The notes beneath the pieces were generated by a model. That model did no database searches, was not told the origin of the DNA, and saw only the letters and a program-made list of their open reading frames with translations. Below are positions 8,191 through 15,813 of a stretch of DNA of 64,000 bases, piece by piece. Source of the DNA: Acidilobaceae archaeon (lineage in GTDB: Archaea > Thermoproteota > Thermoprotei_A > Sulfolobales > Acidilobaceae); NCBI GenBank assembly GCA_027037535.1, contig JALVZQ010000007.1, positions 299,542-363,541 of the forward strand. The letters run 5' to 3'. Positions within the stretch are counted from its first letter, which is position 1. Every line of letters starts with the position of its first letter. A program made the position numbers and the translations under genes.

Positions 8191-9141
8191 TTAAGTCACC
8201 TCTGAAACGCTAGCTGTACCATGTAGGAGCTCGCCTGTGACTTCGAGGAAAACTTGTTCTAGTCCTGGACGGATAACTTCAATACTCTCAAGAACAAGTC
8301 CTTGCTGGAGCAATGTTTCTACGATTTTAGGAAGCTCAGAGCTAGGATCATCAACTATAATAGTGAGTTCTCTATCCTGTCGGTAATATTTCCATTTCAG
8401 CATGAGATTCTTTACAGGAGAAGACACCAGTTTAACTCTAATCGAGGACTTTCTCGCGTATCGTGTTATGAGAGCTCTGGGAGATCCCTCTGCCGCTATC
8501 CTACCCCTATGGAATATGTAGACATAGTCTGAGTGTCTTTCCGCTTCCTCGGCTATGTGGGTCGATAACAGTATGGTTTTATCACGTGAGAGTTCTCTCA
8601 AGAGCCTCCATAGTCTTTCACGGGCCGCGGGATCCAGGCCGCTTGTAGGTTCGTCTAAAACAAGTATTCTTGGGTTCCCAACTAGGGCAGCCGCGATTGC
8701 TAGTCTCCGCCTTTGCCCTCCACTGAGCTTGTCTACTCTGTACTTAGCATATTCAGATAATTCTACTTGGTCTAATACCTCTAGGGCTCTATTCTTTGCT
8801 TTTCCCGGGGAGAGCCCTCTAATCAGGCCGAACCATAGAAGGTTTTCTAGCGCCGATAGTTTTCCTCGAAACGGCATGTCCTGGGAAGCGTATCCAAGGC
8901 ACATGCGTGCTAGAACTGCTTGTCTCCTGTCGCCCCATAGATCATATCCGCAGATCCTTATTTGGCCACTTGACGGTCGTAGAGATCCTGTGAGCATGTT
9001 TAGCGTTGTTGTTTTGCCACTTCCATTCGGTCCCATGAGCGTTGTTATGCTTCCTTCTTCCACCCTGAGAGATATATTGTCCACAGCTAGGTATCCGTTA
9101 GGATATCTTTTAGACAAGTTATATGCTTCTATAATGGCCAA
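8191..9141 (-). CDS. ABC transporter ATP-binding protein (ABC-2/DrrA type)
   Basis: 316 aa, cytoplasmic. Walker A GPNGSGKTT (about residues 38-46), Q-loop YASQDM, signature LSGGQRRR (about 139-146), Walker B ILVLDEPTSGLDP and H-loop STHIAEE are all intact. The C-terminal about 80 residues (from RKSSIRVKL to GLEQVFLEVTGE) match the regulatory tail of DrrA-like exporters. First gene of the pair with the ABC-2 permease. Substrate unknown. Confidence 0.92.
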   Translation of the reverse strand: MAIIEAYNLSKRYPNGYLAVDNISLRVEEGSITTLMGPNGSGKTTTLNMLTGSLRPSSGQIRICGYDLWGDRRQAVLARMCLGYASQDMPFRGKLSALENLLWFGLIRGLSPGKAKNRALEVLDQVELSEYAKYRVDKLSGGQRRRLAIAAALVGNPRILVLDEPTSGLDPAARERLWRLLRELSRDKTILLSTHIAEEAERHSDYVYIFHRGRIAAEGSPRALITRYARKSSIRVKLVSSPVKNLMLKWKYYRQDRELTIIVDDPSSELPKIVETLLQQGLVLESIEVIRPGLEQVFLEVTGELLHGTASVSEVT

Positions 9142-9309
9142 TGGACTAGCACCAAGAAAATATGTAGTGTGTTTTTCTAGTATATGTTTTATCTGGTACT
9201 ATAATATGATGGGATAGATTGTAAATATCGGCGTAGAAGGACGCCAAGTTATTGAGATAGGTTAAGGAGAAGATAAAGGTCTTATTTTAGAATATTAAGA
9301 TGTGTGGGG

Positions 9310-9723
9310 CTAGGAGCTTCTTACTCTCATAATCTTGGGACGGCCCATGATAATCCAGTATTCTACTGTGACTCCAGGCTGTAGCTTCGAGACGAGTTGC
9401 TCGTCGTCTGTTGGCTTCTCTACTTCGAAGGTGTCATAGGTCTCCATATCCATTATCTGCACTACATCGCCCATATCTGCGAGTATCTGTCCTAGCCTCT
9501 TCTCAATTATGGGTACCTGTACTCGTGTATCGACGGGTGCTACAAGCGTCTTCTTCTGGCCTGTGAAGACACTTATCGCTACTACGTGCGCTTTCGCGCT
9601 TCCGTGTTTACCGGTTTTTGCACGGGTTATTTCGACGATTCTACAGGGCTCCCCGTCGATTACTATGTAGCTTCCTTTCTTTAGGTCTCCTAGGGTTGCA
9701 TAGTTTACGCTCACTATATTCAC
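9310..9723 (-). CDS. eif5A: Translation factor aIF5A
   Basis: 137 aa, normal family length. The hypusination loop TGKHGSAK is present with the modifiable lysine at residue 39. The N-terminal SH3-like barrel is followed by the OB-fold domain (from [20 protein letters not shown]). aIF5A promotes peptide-bond formation at stalled ribosomes. Start is GTG 9723 (GTG AAT ATA GTG), after a GGGTG site. Single-gene unit on the minus strand with its own promoter; the upstream exported-protein gene is divergent. Confidence 0.96.
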   Translation of the reverse strand: MNIVSVNYATLGDLKKGSYIVIDGEPCRIVEITRAKTGKHGSAKAHVVAISVFTGQKKTLVAPVDTRVQVPIIEKRLGQILADMGDVVQIMDMETYDTFEVEKPTDDEQLVSKLQPGVTVEYWIIMGRPKIMRVRSS

Positions 9724-9751
9724 CCGCTTAGGATAAGGGGTTTACGCCGGG

Positions 9752-9759
9752 TTATAAAA
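9752..9759 (-). promoter_or_regulatory. TATA box for aIF5A
   Basis: On the minus strand TTTTATAA sits about 30 bases upstream of GTG 9723, placing the transcription start roughly at or just before the start codon with a very short leader. It lies between two divergent genes. Confidence 0.5.
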
Positions 9760-9785
9760 CCTAATATACTGTATATTGCAATTCA

Positions 9786-10361
9786 TTGATACAGGACTCG
9801 TACTACTGGGGACAACCAATGGCCTGGAAACTCGAAAAAATACTAGTATATGCATCTATAGGCTTCGTCCTACTTGCCCTCGTGATAATACTTGGTTATG
9901 GCCTGTCACAGGGCCCAGGTTATCCATGGCTTGCTAATGGTTCATATGCAGAATATGCAGCGAACGTGTCTTTCCAAGGGCTAAATTTGACATACAAAAT
10001 CAGGCTAGAAATGGTAAATAGTAGCGAGGATTATGCAAGACTACTATTAGTCTTCTCACGGACAATCCCTGGATCCGGTGAAATAACCACGGGAACTGTA
10101 AACGTTTACTTCTACTATTCGAACGAGACATTCGTATTGGATGATCTAGCACCTACATCATATAATACCACGACAATTACTGTAAATAATAAAGAATACA
10201 ATTGTATAGTTTACACATACAAGGACAATTCTGGACTACTGTATCTCTATGTTGATCAAGAAACTTATTTCCCTGTAAGATGGGTCTTTAAAAATGCAAT
10301 AGGCGGATATATTGATCTAGTATATAATCTTACTGAAACGAATATTGAAGGCCTCGGATAG
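9786..10361 (+). CDS. Membrane-anchored extracytoplasmic protein, unknown function
   Basis: 191 aa from TTG 9786; ATG 9819 (MAWKLEKILVY) is an alternative start that keeps the membrane anchor. One helix at about residues 17-38 (VYASIGFVLLALVIILGYGL) then an outside domain of beta strands rich in Asn-x-Ser/Thr sequons (NLTYKIRLEMVNSSEDYARLL, and others). No catalytic motif and no recognised family. The fold of alternating strands resembles small archaeal surface domains; it could be a sensor or wall protein. Divergent from aIF5A. Confidence 0.7.
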   Translation: MIQDSYYWGQPMAWKLEKILVYASIGFVLLALVIILGYGLSQGPGYPWLANGSYAEYAANVSFQGLNLTYKIRLEMVNSSEDYARLLLVFSRTIPGSGEITTGTVNVYFYYSNETFVLDDLAPTSYNTTTITVNNKEYNCIVYTYKDNSGLLYLYVDQETYFPVRWVFKNAIGGYIDLVYNLTETNIEGLG

Positions 10362-10400
10362 CCGTGTTAACCGGGGAGTAAACATTGTTCCCGGACATCG

Positions 10401-11360
10401 TCAACTATGATTCCTTAGCGTCGAAAAATATCTTCTAACCATGGGCCCGGCCGGCGATTTTCTCAGCCTCCTAGTTATACGGCAGAAACTACATTCTCCC
10501 CCTAGACTCAATAATCCACAATGCCTGCAGGATCGAGCTTCAACGATCTTCGGATAGTTTGAGCCCTTTCTCGCTAGCATTTTTACGTATTGTATTTTGA
10601 TGCTTGGAAACTTTTCTTCTAGCTTGTTAAGGAACTCCTTAATTGTGAAGTCAAGCGAATCAAGCCTAGCGTGAGGACACTCCTCATGGTAATAGGGAAG
10701 TTCTCGAAGCAGAGAATAGAGGAACGATTCCTTCTCGTACACAGTATAAAGTGGTTTTATTTTGCGAACTGCAAGATTATCAATAGACTCAGAGACAGGA
10801 ACAAGTTTTCCGATGTTCTCCAAGTTCTGGAATAGGAACTCCTTAAGTGCATAGGAACCGATATCATCCGCGTTGTGCCCGGTCGCAACACTATCAGCTC
10901 CCAGCTCTATACCTGCGGCATTCATAACGTATCGCTTAACAATGCCGCAGACACTGCAAGCTCTCCTTCTCAGTCTCAGAGCCATTTCTGGTATACTGTA
11001 TCCGAGCATTTCTTTTACATCGAAAATTACAAGTTCCAGACCTAGTCTGTGGGCTAACCGGACAGAGGCCTCCCTACTCTTCCTACTATACTCGGATATG
11101 CCTAGATCAATATGAAGAAGGATCAGTTCAAAACCTATCCGATCCCTTAAACGGTCAAGTACACCGGCTAAGGTAGCGCTATCCTTTCCACCGCTAATAG
11201 CGGCGATTACTCTATCTCTCTTCCCAATCATTTTATACTCTTTTATCGATCGTTCAATTTTTCTCTCGACAAACTCGATGAAGTGCTCGGCACAAAACCT
11301 CCTCCTCGCATATCGCAGATCAACGACAGCTGGTTTTCCACATATACTGCATTTAGCCAC
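10401..11360 (-). CDS. ttuA: TtuA/Ncs6-family tRNA 2-thiolation enzyme
   Basis: 319 aa. Order: N-terminal zinc site (C4, C7, C23, H26), PP-loop SGGKDS at residues 56-61 for tRNA adenylation, the CSVCGIVKRY motif (cluster cysteines) and ATGHNADD, the third cysteine in YHEECPHA, and a C-terminal zinc site CRHCGLLSLGGECSFC. This is the TtuA/TIGR00269 layout: an Fe-S dependent enzyme that makes 2-thiouridine in tRNA using a ubiquitin-like sulfur donor. It overlaps by eight bases the gene for a small Gly-Gly protein, the expected donor. Confidence 0.9.
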   Translation of the reverse strand: MAKCSICGKPAVVDLRYARRRFCAEHFIEFVERKIERSIKEYKMIGKRDRVIAAISGGKDSATLAGVLDRLRDRIGFELILLHIDLGISEYSRKSREASVRLAHRLGLELVIFDVKEMLGYSIPEMALRLRRRACSVCGIVKRYVMNAAGIELGADSVATGHNADDIGSYALKEFLFQNLENIGKLVPVSESIDNLAVRKIKPLYTVYEKESFLYSLLRELPYYHEECPHARLDSLDFTIKEFLNKLEEKFPSIKIQYVKMLARKGSNYPKIVEARSCRHCGLLSLGGECSFCRITRRLRKSPAGPMVRRYFSTLRNHS

Positions 11361-11547
11361 CGCTTAGCACCCTAACAAGTACAACCTCCTCATCATCCTT
11401 TACCCTCCGGGATTCCACTACAGGCTTACCGTTAACAAGCGCAACATATGCTTCCCTACTATATCCAAGCTCCCTGAAGATATCCTCTACTCTCTCAGCC
11501 TCTACGTCCAGTATCTTTCCTTCCGGCAGTACACGTACCTTTACCAT
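11353..11547 (-). CDS. Ubiquitin-like sulfur-carrier (TtuB/ThiS/MoaD fold)
   Basis: 64 aa, beta-grasp pattern (VKVRVLPEGKILDVEAERV ... GYSREAYVALVNGKPV ... DDEEVVLVRVLSGG) ending exactly in Gly-Gly, the thiocarboxylation site after activation by an E1-like enzyme. Such proteins donate sulfur to TtuA and can also be conjugated to lysines as archaeal protein modifiers. The gene lies two bases after the ASCH-like gene and overlaps ttuA, so it is most likely the TtuB-type partner. No E1-like gene is in the window. Confidence 0.87.
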   Translation of the reverse strand: MVKVRVLPEGKILDVEAERVEDIFRELGYSREAYVALVNGKPVVESRRVKDDEEVVLVRVLSGG

Positions 11548-11549
11548 AA

Positions 11550-11870
11550 CTAGACACCGGGCTCAACCATCTCAACCAATAGTATCTTCCCGGGAAGACT
11601 ACCGTCGTGTTTAGAATTCTCAGCCTCAAGCCAGTCCTGCAATCCATTGTACGGTGTGAATTCAACTAATCTCTTGAGCTCCTCCACAGAGGGTTTTTCC
11701 ACTAGATCTTTTACTACTGCATATATCCATTTTGCCTGCTCCTCGTTCCATATCATGAGCCTCGTTCCAGGCTCTAACCCTATCCAGGAATAAAACGCCA
11801 GCTTCCCCTTATCAGCCAGCAGTCTTATTTGCTCCTCATTCAACCCCCTATATATTATTGGTTGAGGCAA
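11550..11870 (-). CDS. Small protein, possibly ASCH/PUA-like RNA-binding domain
   Basis: 106 aa, soluble. The order of segments (AFYSWIGLEPGTRLMIWNEEQAKWIYAVVKDL, then GLQDWLEAENSKHDGSLPGKILLVEMVEP) resembles ASCH domains: a strand pair, a helix and a GKILLVEM-type strand near the end. The match is weak and from memory of the fold. It is the first gene of the operon with the ubiquitin-like carrier and ttuA, so a role in tRNA handling or thiolation fits. Otherwise unrecognised. Confidence 0.65.
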   Translation of the reverse strand: MPQPIIYRGLNEEQIRLLADKGKLAFYSWIGLEPGTRLMIWNEEQAKWIYAVVKDLVEKPSVEELKRLVEFTPYNGLQDWLEAENSKHDGSLPGKILLVEMVEPGV

Positions 11871-12051
11871 CTGTCCTCACTCTCCTAGAATAAACTATAC
11901 TACACGATGTATAATCTTTATGCAAGTATTCCTCATAACATTGCCCATGATAAGGGATAATTTAAAGCCTCCTCTACTTCAACAACGGAGTAGGAGACTG
12001 GGAGTCCGGCAAATGAGATACGTAACAAGATTAGAGAGGGGTAAATGAATA

Positions 12052-13029
12052 GTGCCTGTGGTCATAGCCTATAGGTTGCTGAGGGTAATAAGGAGGCTTG
12101 CTGTATCTAAGATAAAATTTCTCCTCTTATTCTTCATGGTAGCATGGCTTACGAGCGCCGGGTTGTTCTATTGGAGCGAGCACATTCTAGCGGGAAGGAG
12201 TGATGTAGACTGGGCGACAAGCCTATACTGGGCACTTATAACAATGGCTACTGTAGGATATGGAGACATAGTTCCTTCTCGAGGAATAGGATGGGCGGTG
12301 GCAGCGATTGCTGCCGTCTTCGGTATAAGCGTGTATACACTCTTTATTTCGACAATTGCAGATAGATTCTTGGAGGCTACGGTGAAGGCAAGCATGGGTC
12401 TAGGAAGACTAGTGGGCAAGGATATAGTTGTCATCGGAGAGGGACCAATATGCGAAGAAGCAATCAATGAACTAATTGCTAATAGGGATAAAGATTCCAT
12501 TGGCTGGATTATGAACAGTCAGCCACGTGTACCTCCCAAGATAGACTTTGTTGTAGGTGACCTAGACGAAGATACATTGGAGAGAGGAGGAGTCAAGGAC
12601 GCTATAAAAGTAATAATATGCTATGAGGACGACAGTAAAGCTATCCATGCTACTGCGCTAGTTAAAAGAGTTAACCCCAACGCAAAGGTAGTCGTATTGG
12701 CCAAGAACGAGCAGACAGTAAAAATCCTCGAGATGCTTGGAGCAGATATTATAATAACAATGAGTATTCTGGGAAGACTCCTCGCCAGCGGTGGATTCGA
12801 ACCAATGGTTGTCAGATTCATATCGGATGCAACAACTGCTCGGGAAGGTGTAGATATTGCACAAGAAGAACTATCGAGGGAGACGCTTGTGAAAGATCTA
12901 GAGACACGTGGTAGAAGAGTTGTAGCTGTGATGAGGGGCAAAGACATACTTGTTCCGAAGGAGGAAGATAAGCTTAAGCCTGGGGACGTAGTCATATATG
13001 TGAGAGAGCAGGAGAAGAATTCAAGATAG
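12052..13029 (+). CDS. MthK-like potassium channel with RCK domain
   Basis: 325 aa from GTG 12052. Two-helix pore: TM1 at about residues 21-40, pore helix WATSLYWALITMA, selectivity filter TVGYGD at 67-72, TM2 at about 80-104. Then RCK/TrkA-N domain (KDIVVIGEGPICEEA, VVGDLDEDTLERGGV, ICYEDDSKAIHATALVKRVNPNAKVVVLA) and a C-terminal TrkA-C domain (about 250-325). Such channels conduct K+ and are gated by Ca2+ or nucleotides bound to the RCK ring. The first nucleotide-binding glycine motif is slightly altered (GEGPIC). A second, voltage-sensor K+ channel lies at 57 kb. Confidence 0.94.
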   Translation: MPVVIAYRLLRVIRRLAVSKIKFLLLFFMVAWLTSAGLFYWSEHILAGRSDVDWATSLYWALITMATVGYGDIVPSRGIGWAVAAIAAVFGISVYTLFISTIADRFLEATVKASMGLGRLVGKDIVVIGEGPICEEAINELIANRDKDSIGWIMNSQPRVPPKIDFVVGDLDEDTLERGGVKDAIKVIICYEDDSKAIHATALVKRVNPNAKVVVLAKNEQTVKILEMLGADIIITMSILGRLLASGGFEPMVVRFISDATTAREGVDIAQEELSRETLVKDLETRGRRVVAVMRGKDILVPKEEDKLKPGDVVIYVREQEKNSR

Positions 13030-13155
13030 GAATAGCATAATTATTTATTTGCTTATATCGTTTAGAAGTGTGCATAATTTTTATATTTAATTTTTGGATT
13101 ACATTTAGTAATGATGGAAATATAATGAAATATGCATCTAGTGGTGAATTGAAAA

Positions 13156-13740
13156 ATGGTGCTTCGTTATAAAACAAGTAAAACAGTTAAATCGTTAAAG
13201 GAGACATGCCTCAAATGTATAGCAGATCCAACCGGTCTGCTTTCAGCAAGCAAATATACGAAAGAAGTAAAGAAACTTGGAGACGACATGTATCTAGTAG
13301 TCTTCGAATGGAGAAAGTTTGGTATGAAGAAGAGATTCGAGGTCGTAATTAAGGTAGAAAAAGATAAAGACACAATTGAATACAAAAGTGTTGAAGGAAC
13401 AAAATATCCTTTTGATATGAAGTTCACGTTGAAACCTAAAGATAATGACCTTTTAGAAATAACAATAGACGCTGAGATGAGAGCAGGACTAATGGCGGAT
13501 CTTTTCGGGAAAAAAGACTATGCAGAATTTATCGAGGAATTAGTTGATACAGGACTAGTCAACCTTGTTTCAAAAATGTCGGTGGGTCATGGAAAAGGTA
13601 GTGAAGCAGCAAATTGTACAAAATGCTTACTATATGATCCAATAAAGAAGTATTGCTATTATATGAGAAGAGAAGTTAAAGATCCTGCTAAACCTATATG
13701 TGGTGGTAAAAGCTTTATATCGGAAAAGTTGTCTTCCTAA
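13156..13740 (+). CDS. START/SRPBCC-like protein with Cys-rich tail, unknown function
   Basis: 194 aa. Residues about 15-140 alternate long strands (YLVVFEWRKFGMKKRFEVVIKVEKDKDTIEY and following) and end with a helix, like the lipid/ligand-binding START fold and DUF3211-type crenarchaeal proteins. The last 40 residues hold CTKCLLYDPIKKYCYYM and PAKPICGG, four cysteines that could bind Zn or Fe-S. I do not recognise a named family. The gene is moderately AT-rich and isolated. The following gap carries a strong hairpin. Confidence 0.7.
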   Translation: MVLRYKTSKTVKSLKETCLKCIADPTGLLSASKYTKEVKKLGDDMYLVVFEWRKFGMKKRFEVVIKVEKDKDTIEYKSVEGTKYPFDMKFTLKPKDNDLLEITIDAEMRAGLMADLFGKKDYAEFIEELVDTGLVNLVSKMSVGHGKGSEAANCTKCLLYDPIKKYCYYMRREVKDPAKPICGGKSFISEKLSS

Positions 13741-14192
13741 CTATCTAGCATCACGCTCGTTTTATCACCTAGTTAAAAATGCATATCCTTTAAAGCAATC
13801 ATTACCATATATGATATTTGGCTATGAGGAGACCGCCAGTGTATGAAGGATGATAAGAGAATCCTTCAGCGGTCCGAGCCGTCCATTATTTCTTAGTATT
13901 ATTCTGAATTATCTGATTAAAAATTGACCGGAGACCGCTATGAGCTTTGTGAAAGTATTATTGTAAAACTCTAGCTTATTCGTGATTCTTATGAAATGAA
14001 GTAAATTAAGCTCGGTACTCTGTGGGAGGAAACACTGTATGATGAGGATCCCGGTATAGGTAAAGGATGTTGGATGCTTGGGCCTTATAGGATGATTAGC
14101 TATATTAATTATTAGCGATGGAACTGCATACAGTAGTGTTTTATTGATGTTAGTAAAATAACTGATTATTTATAAAATTTTGTTAATTATTT
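13741..14192. other. Hairpin-rich intergenic region without a gene
   Basis: About 450 bases between the 3' ends of two convergent genes. No supported reading frame. It contains the strong hairpin at 13831-13874, a second copy of GGAGACCGC at 13930-13938 (first copy 13828-13836), and a GTATGATGAGGATCCCGG stretch near 14036. A box C-like sequence there lacks a convincing D box. Confidence 0.5.
13831..13874. ncRNA. Candidate structured RNA (two-stem hairpin)
   Basis: Outer stem GACCGC (13831-13836) with GCGGTC (13869-13874), inner stem GAAGGAT (13845-13851) with ATCCTTC (13861-13867), nine-base apical loop, and a strongly asymmetric internal loop (8 versus 1 nt). A second GAGACCGC at 13931-13938 could pair with the same GCGGTC, giving an alternative fold. 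It could be a small RNA, part of the 13156 gene's 3' UTR, or a terminator. Strand is undetermined. Confidence 0.4.
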
Positions 14193-14894
14193 TTAGTCTT
14201 CTATTTTGACCATTAGCGTGTCAGTTTTCTTAGCTGGTGGGGCTGATACTTTTTCCTGTACAGGCTTCTTTACGGGTACTCCTGCGCTTGTAGCTGCCTC
14301 TATTGTTTTTTCTAGTTTGTCTAAGACCTTCTTGGCGTCTTCTTTCTCATCCGCTAAACTATTCTTTAGCTTACGTAGATGGTTCATGCCCCTGGTGTAG
14401 TTTCTCTCGCTCACTTCTCCTGCAAAGTATGTCATTTGTAGAAGGGCTATTGCACTAGCTACGTGGAGACTCTCGTCGTCTATCTCGCTGATTCTCTCTC
14501 TTATTTCCTTCTTGGACTCCTCGGCCTTTATCTTGAGCTTCTTTATCTCGTCGTCTAGTTTCCTCCTAAGCTTGTCAACTACGTCTGCGGGGAGCTCGTT
14601 GCCTGATATGCTCTCTAGTGCCTTTCTTCTCCTGTAGGCTCTGTCTAGTGCCTCTATTAGCTGGACAGCCTTGTGTTTCCATACAGGTATAGCTATTACT
14701 TTACCGTCCTTCACTTTGATCCTGTCTCCTTTGATCCTCTCTATTCCCCTATCGGTTATCTTCACCTCTACGTACTCTACGAAGCCGTCGACGTTGCTGC
14801 TAAAGCTTACTAGTACTCCTATTACTCTACCATATTCATCAAAGACGTCTCCACCCACGTTGGGCGCTATCTCTTCTAGTCTAGGAGCCAACAC
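14193..14894 (-). CDS. cdvA: CdvA, membrane-binding cell-division scaffold
   Basis: 233 aa. N-terminal PRC-barrel-like domain (about residues 8-75: GGDVFDEYGRVIGVLVSFSSNVDGFVEYVEVK), a long charged coiled coil (about 78-200), and a Pro/Lys-rich tail (about 203-233, VPVKKPVQEKVSAPPAKK) that in Sulfolobus CdvA carries the ESCRT-III-recruiting segment. CdvA polymerises on the membrane at mid-cell and recruits ESCRT-III. Start is GTG 14894 (GTG TTG GCT CCT). Divergently arranged with a CdvB-family gene; no cdvC/Vps4 gene is in the window. Confidence 0.92.
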   Translation of the reverse strand: MLAPRLEEIAPNVGGDVFDEYGRVIGVLVSFSSNVDGFVEYVEVKITDRGIERIKGDRIKVKDGKVIAIPVWKHKAVQLIEALDRAYRRRKALESISGNELPADVVDKLRRKLDDEIKKLKIKAEESKKEIRERISEIDDESLHVASAIALLQMTYFAGEVSERNYTRGMNHLRKLKNSLADEKEDAKKVLDKLEKTIEAATSAGVPVKKPVQEKVSAPPAKKTDTLMVKIED

Positions 14895-14931
14895 TTAACA
14901 CCCATTAATGGTATTATCCGCGTATTCTACA

Positions 14932-14940
14932 GTATATAAT
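14932..14940 (-). promoter_or_regulatory. TATA box for cdvA in the divergent cdvA/cdvB region
   Basis: The minus strand reads ATTATATAC about 40 bases upstream of GTG 14894, well placed for a short-leader transcript. A second TATA-like element (GATTATACT, about 14952-14960) faces the CdvB-family gene. The two promoters share a 122-base gap, so co-regulation over the cell cycle is plausible. Confidence 0.45.
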
Positions 14941-15016
14941 GGATAAACCTCGATTATACTAAGGATTCCACCATTACTTCAAACCGCAACAAATACTATG
15001 GACTGGTGATATCTGG

Positions 15017-15694
15017 ATGACCAGTTATCTAGACTGGGCAAAGGGATGGAAGAACACTCCTAAGAGAAACACCATTGGCAAAAAGGTTAAGGAGCTTGTA
15101 AACCCGCCTGGACCCGTTCGACAGCAGATTATAAACGCGATATACAAGATAGCGAACCAGATAAACAAGCTAGACTACAGTCTAAACAAGCTACAGACAT
15201 ATGACCGCCAGCTATTCGAGAAGACAGTAAACAGCCTAGTAGAAGGAGACAAGACTAGAGCAGCAATGTTCGCAGGAGAGCTAGCAGAGATAAGGAAAAT
15301 GGCCAAGATAATCCTAACAGTTAGATACGCTCTCGAGAAGGTCAAGATAAGGCTAGAGACAGCCCTAATAGTAGGCGACATGCACGCAAACCTAGCACCA
15401 GCAGTAGTTGCACTTAAACAAGTGGCAGGATACCTGAAGGGCATGATGCCAGACGTATTCGCAGAGCTAATGGAGGTAGACGAGACACTACAGCTCAGCA
15501 TGATGCAGACAGTAGCCGCGGTACCAGACATGATGAGCACAGCGGTAGTAAACGAGGAAGCCCAGAAGATACTAAGAGACGCGAGCATCGTAGCAGAGCA
15601 GAGGATAAAGCAGCAGTTCCCAGAGATACCCAGCCTAGAGGGCGGTATCCCTACTGGAGCACAGCCAGGAGCCACTATTGAAGAGGCAAAATAA
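15017..15694 (+). CDS. cdvB: CdvB-family ESCRT-III / Snf7 protein
   Basis: 225 aa, basic N-terminus and acidic C-terminus like Snf7 proteins. N-terminal amphipathic segment with WKNTPKRNTIGKKVKELVNPPGPVRQQI, then a helical ESCRT-III core (about 35-190). The tail contains QQFPEIPSLEGG, which resembles the Pro-rich MIM2 Vps4-binding motif. No C-terminal winged helix as in full-length CdvB, so it may be a CdvB1/B2-type paralogue. Ribosome site GGTGAT at 15005 supports ATG 15017. It forms the membrane-constricting filaments with CdvA. Confidence 0.9.
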   Translation: MTSYLDWAKGWKNTPKRNTIGKKVKELVNPPGPVRQQIINAIYKIANQINKLDYSLNKLQTYDRQLFEKTVNSLVEGDKTRAAMFAGELAEIRKMAKIILTVRYALEKVKIRLETALIVGDMHANLAPAVVALKQVAGYLKGMMPDVFAELMEVDETLQLSMMQTVAAVPDMMSTAVVNEEAQKILRDASIVAEQRIKQQFPEIPSLEGGIPTGAQPGATIEEAK

Positions 15695-15737
15695 CGCTTA
15701 GGGAGTAGCCCTCTCTAACGCCCTCGGTCCACAGCAG

Positions 15738-15765
15738 GGGGATCCCCATATCAAGGGGGATCCCC
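15738..15765. terminator. Perfect GC hairpin between convergent genes
   Basis: GGGGATCCCC (15738-15747) is repeated at 15756-15765 after an eight-base loop; because the unit is itself palindromic the two arms pair perfectly (10 bp). It lies 45 bases after the CdvB-family stop and 50 bases before the end of the leftward ABC ATPase gene. A bidirectional terminator or mRNA 3' stabiliser is likely; a protein-binding direct repeat is the alternative. Confidence 0.55.
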
Positions 15766-15813
15766 TATTGATTCTCTTTCCCGACAACCTGTGAAAACAC
15801 AATACATAGTCTC

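Noticed and set aside
8555..9217. Plus-strand 220-aa frame opposite the ABC ATPase
   Set aside because: Antisense shadow; Walker and signature motifs are on the minus strand.
14020..14100. Box C-like TATGATGA sequence as a second C/D sRNA
   Set aside because: No box D at the right distance and no guide pattern, unlike the 30174 candidate.
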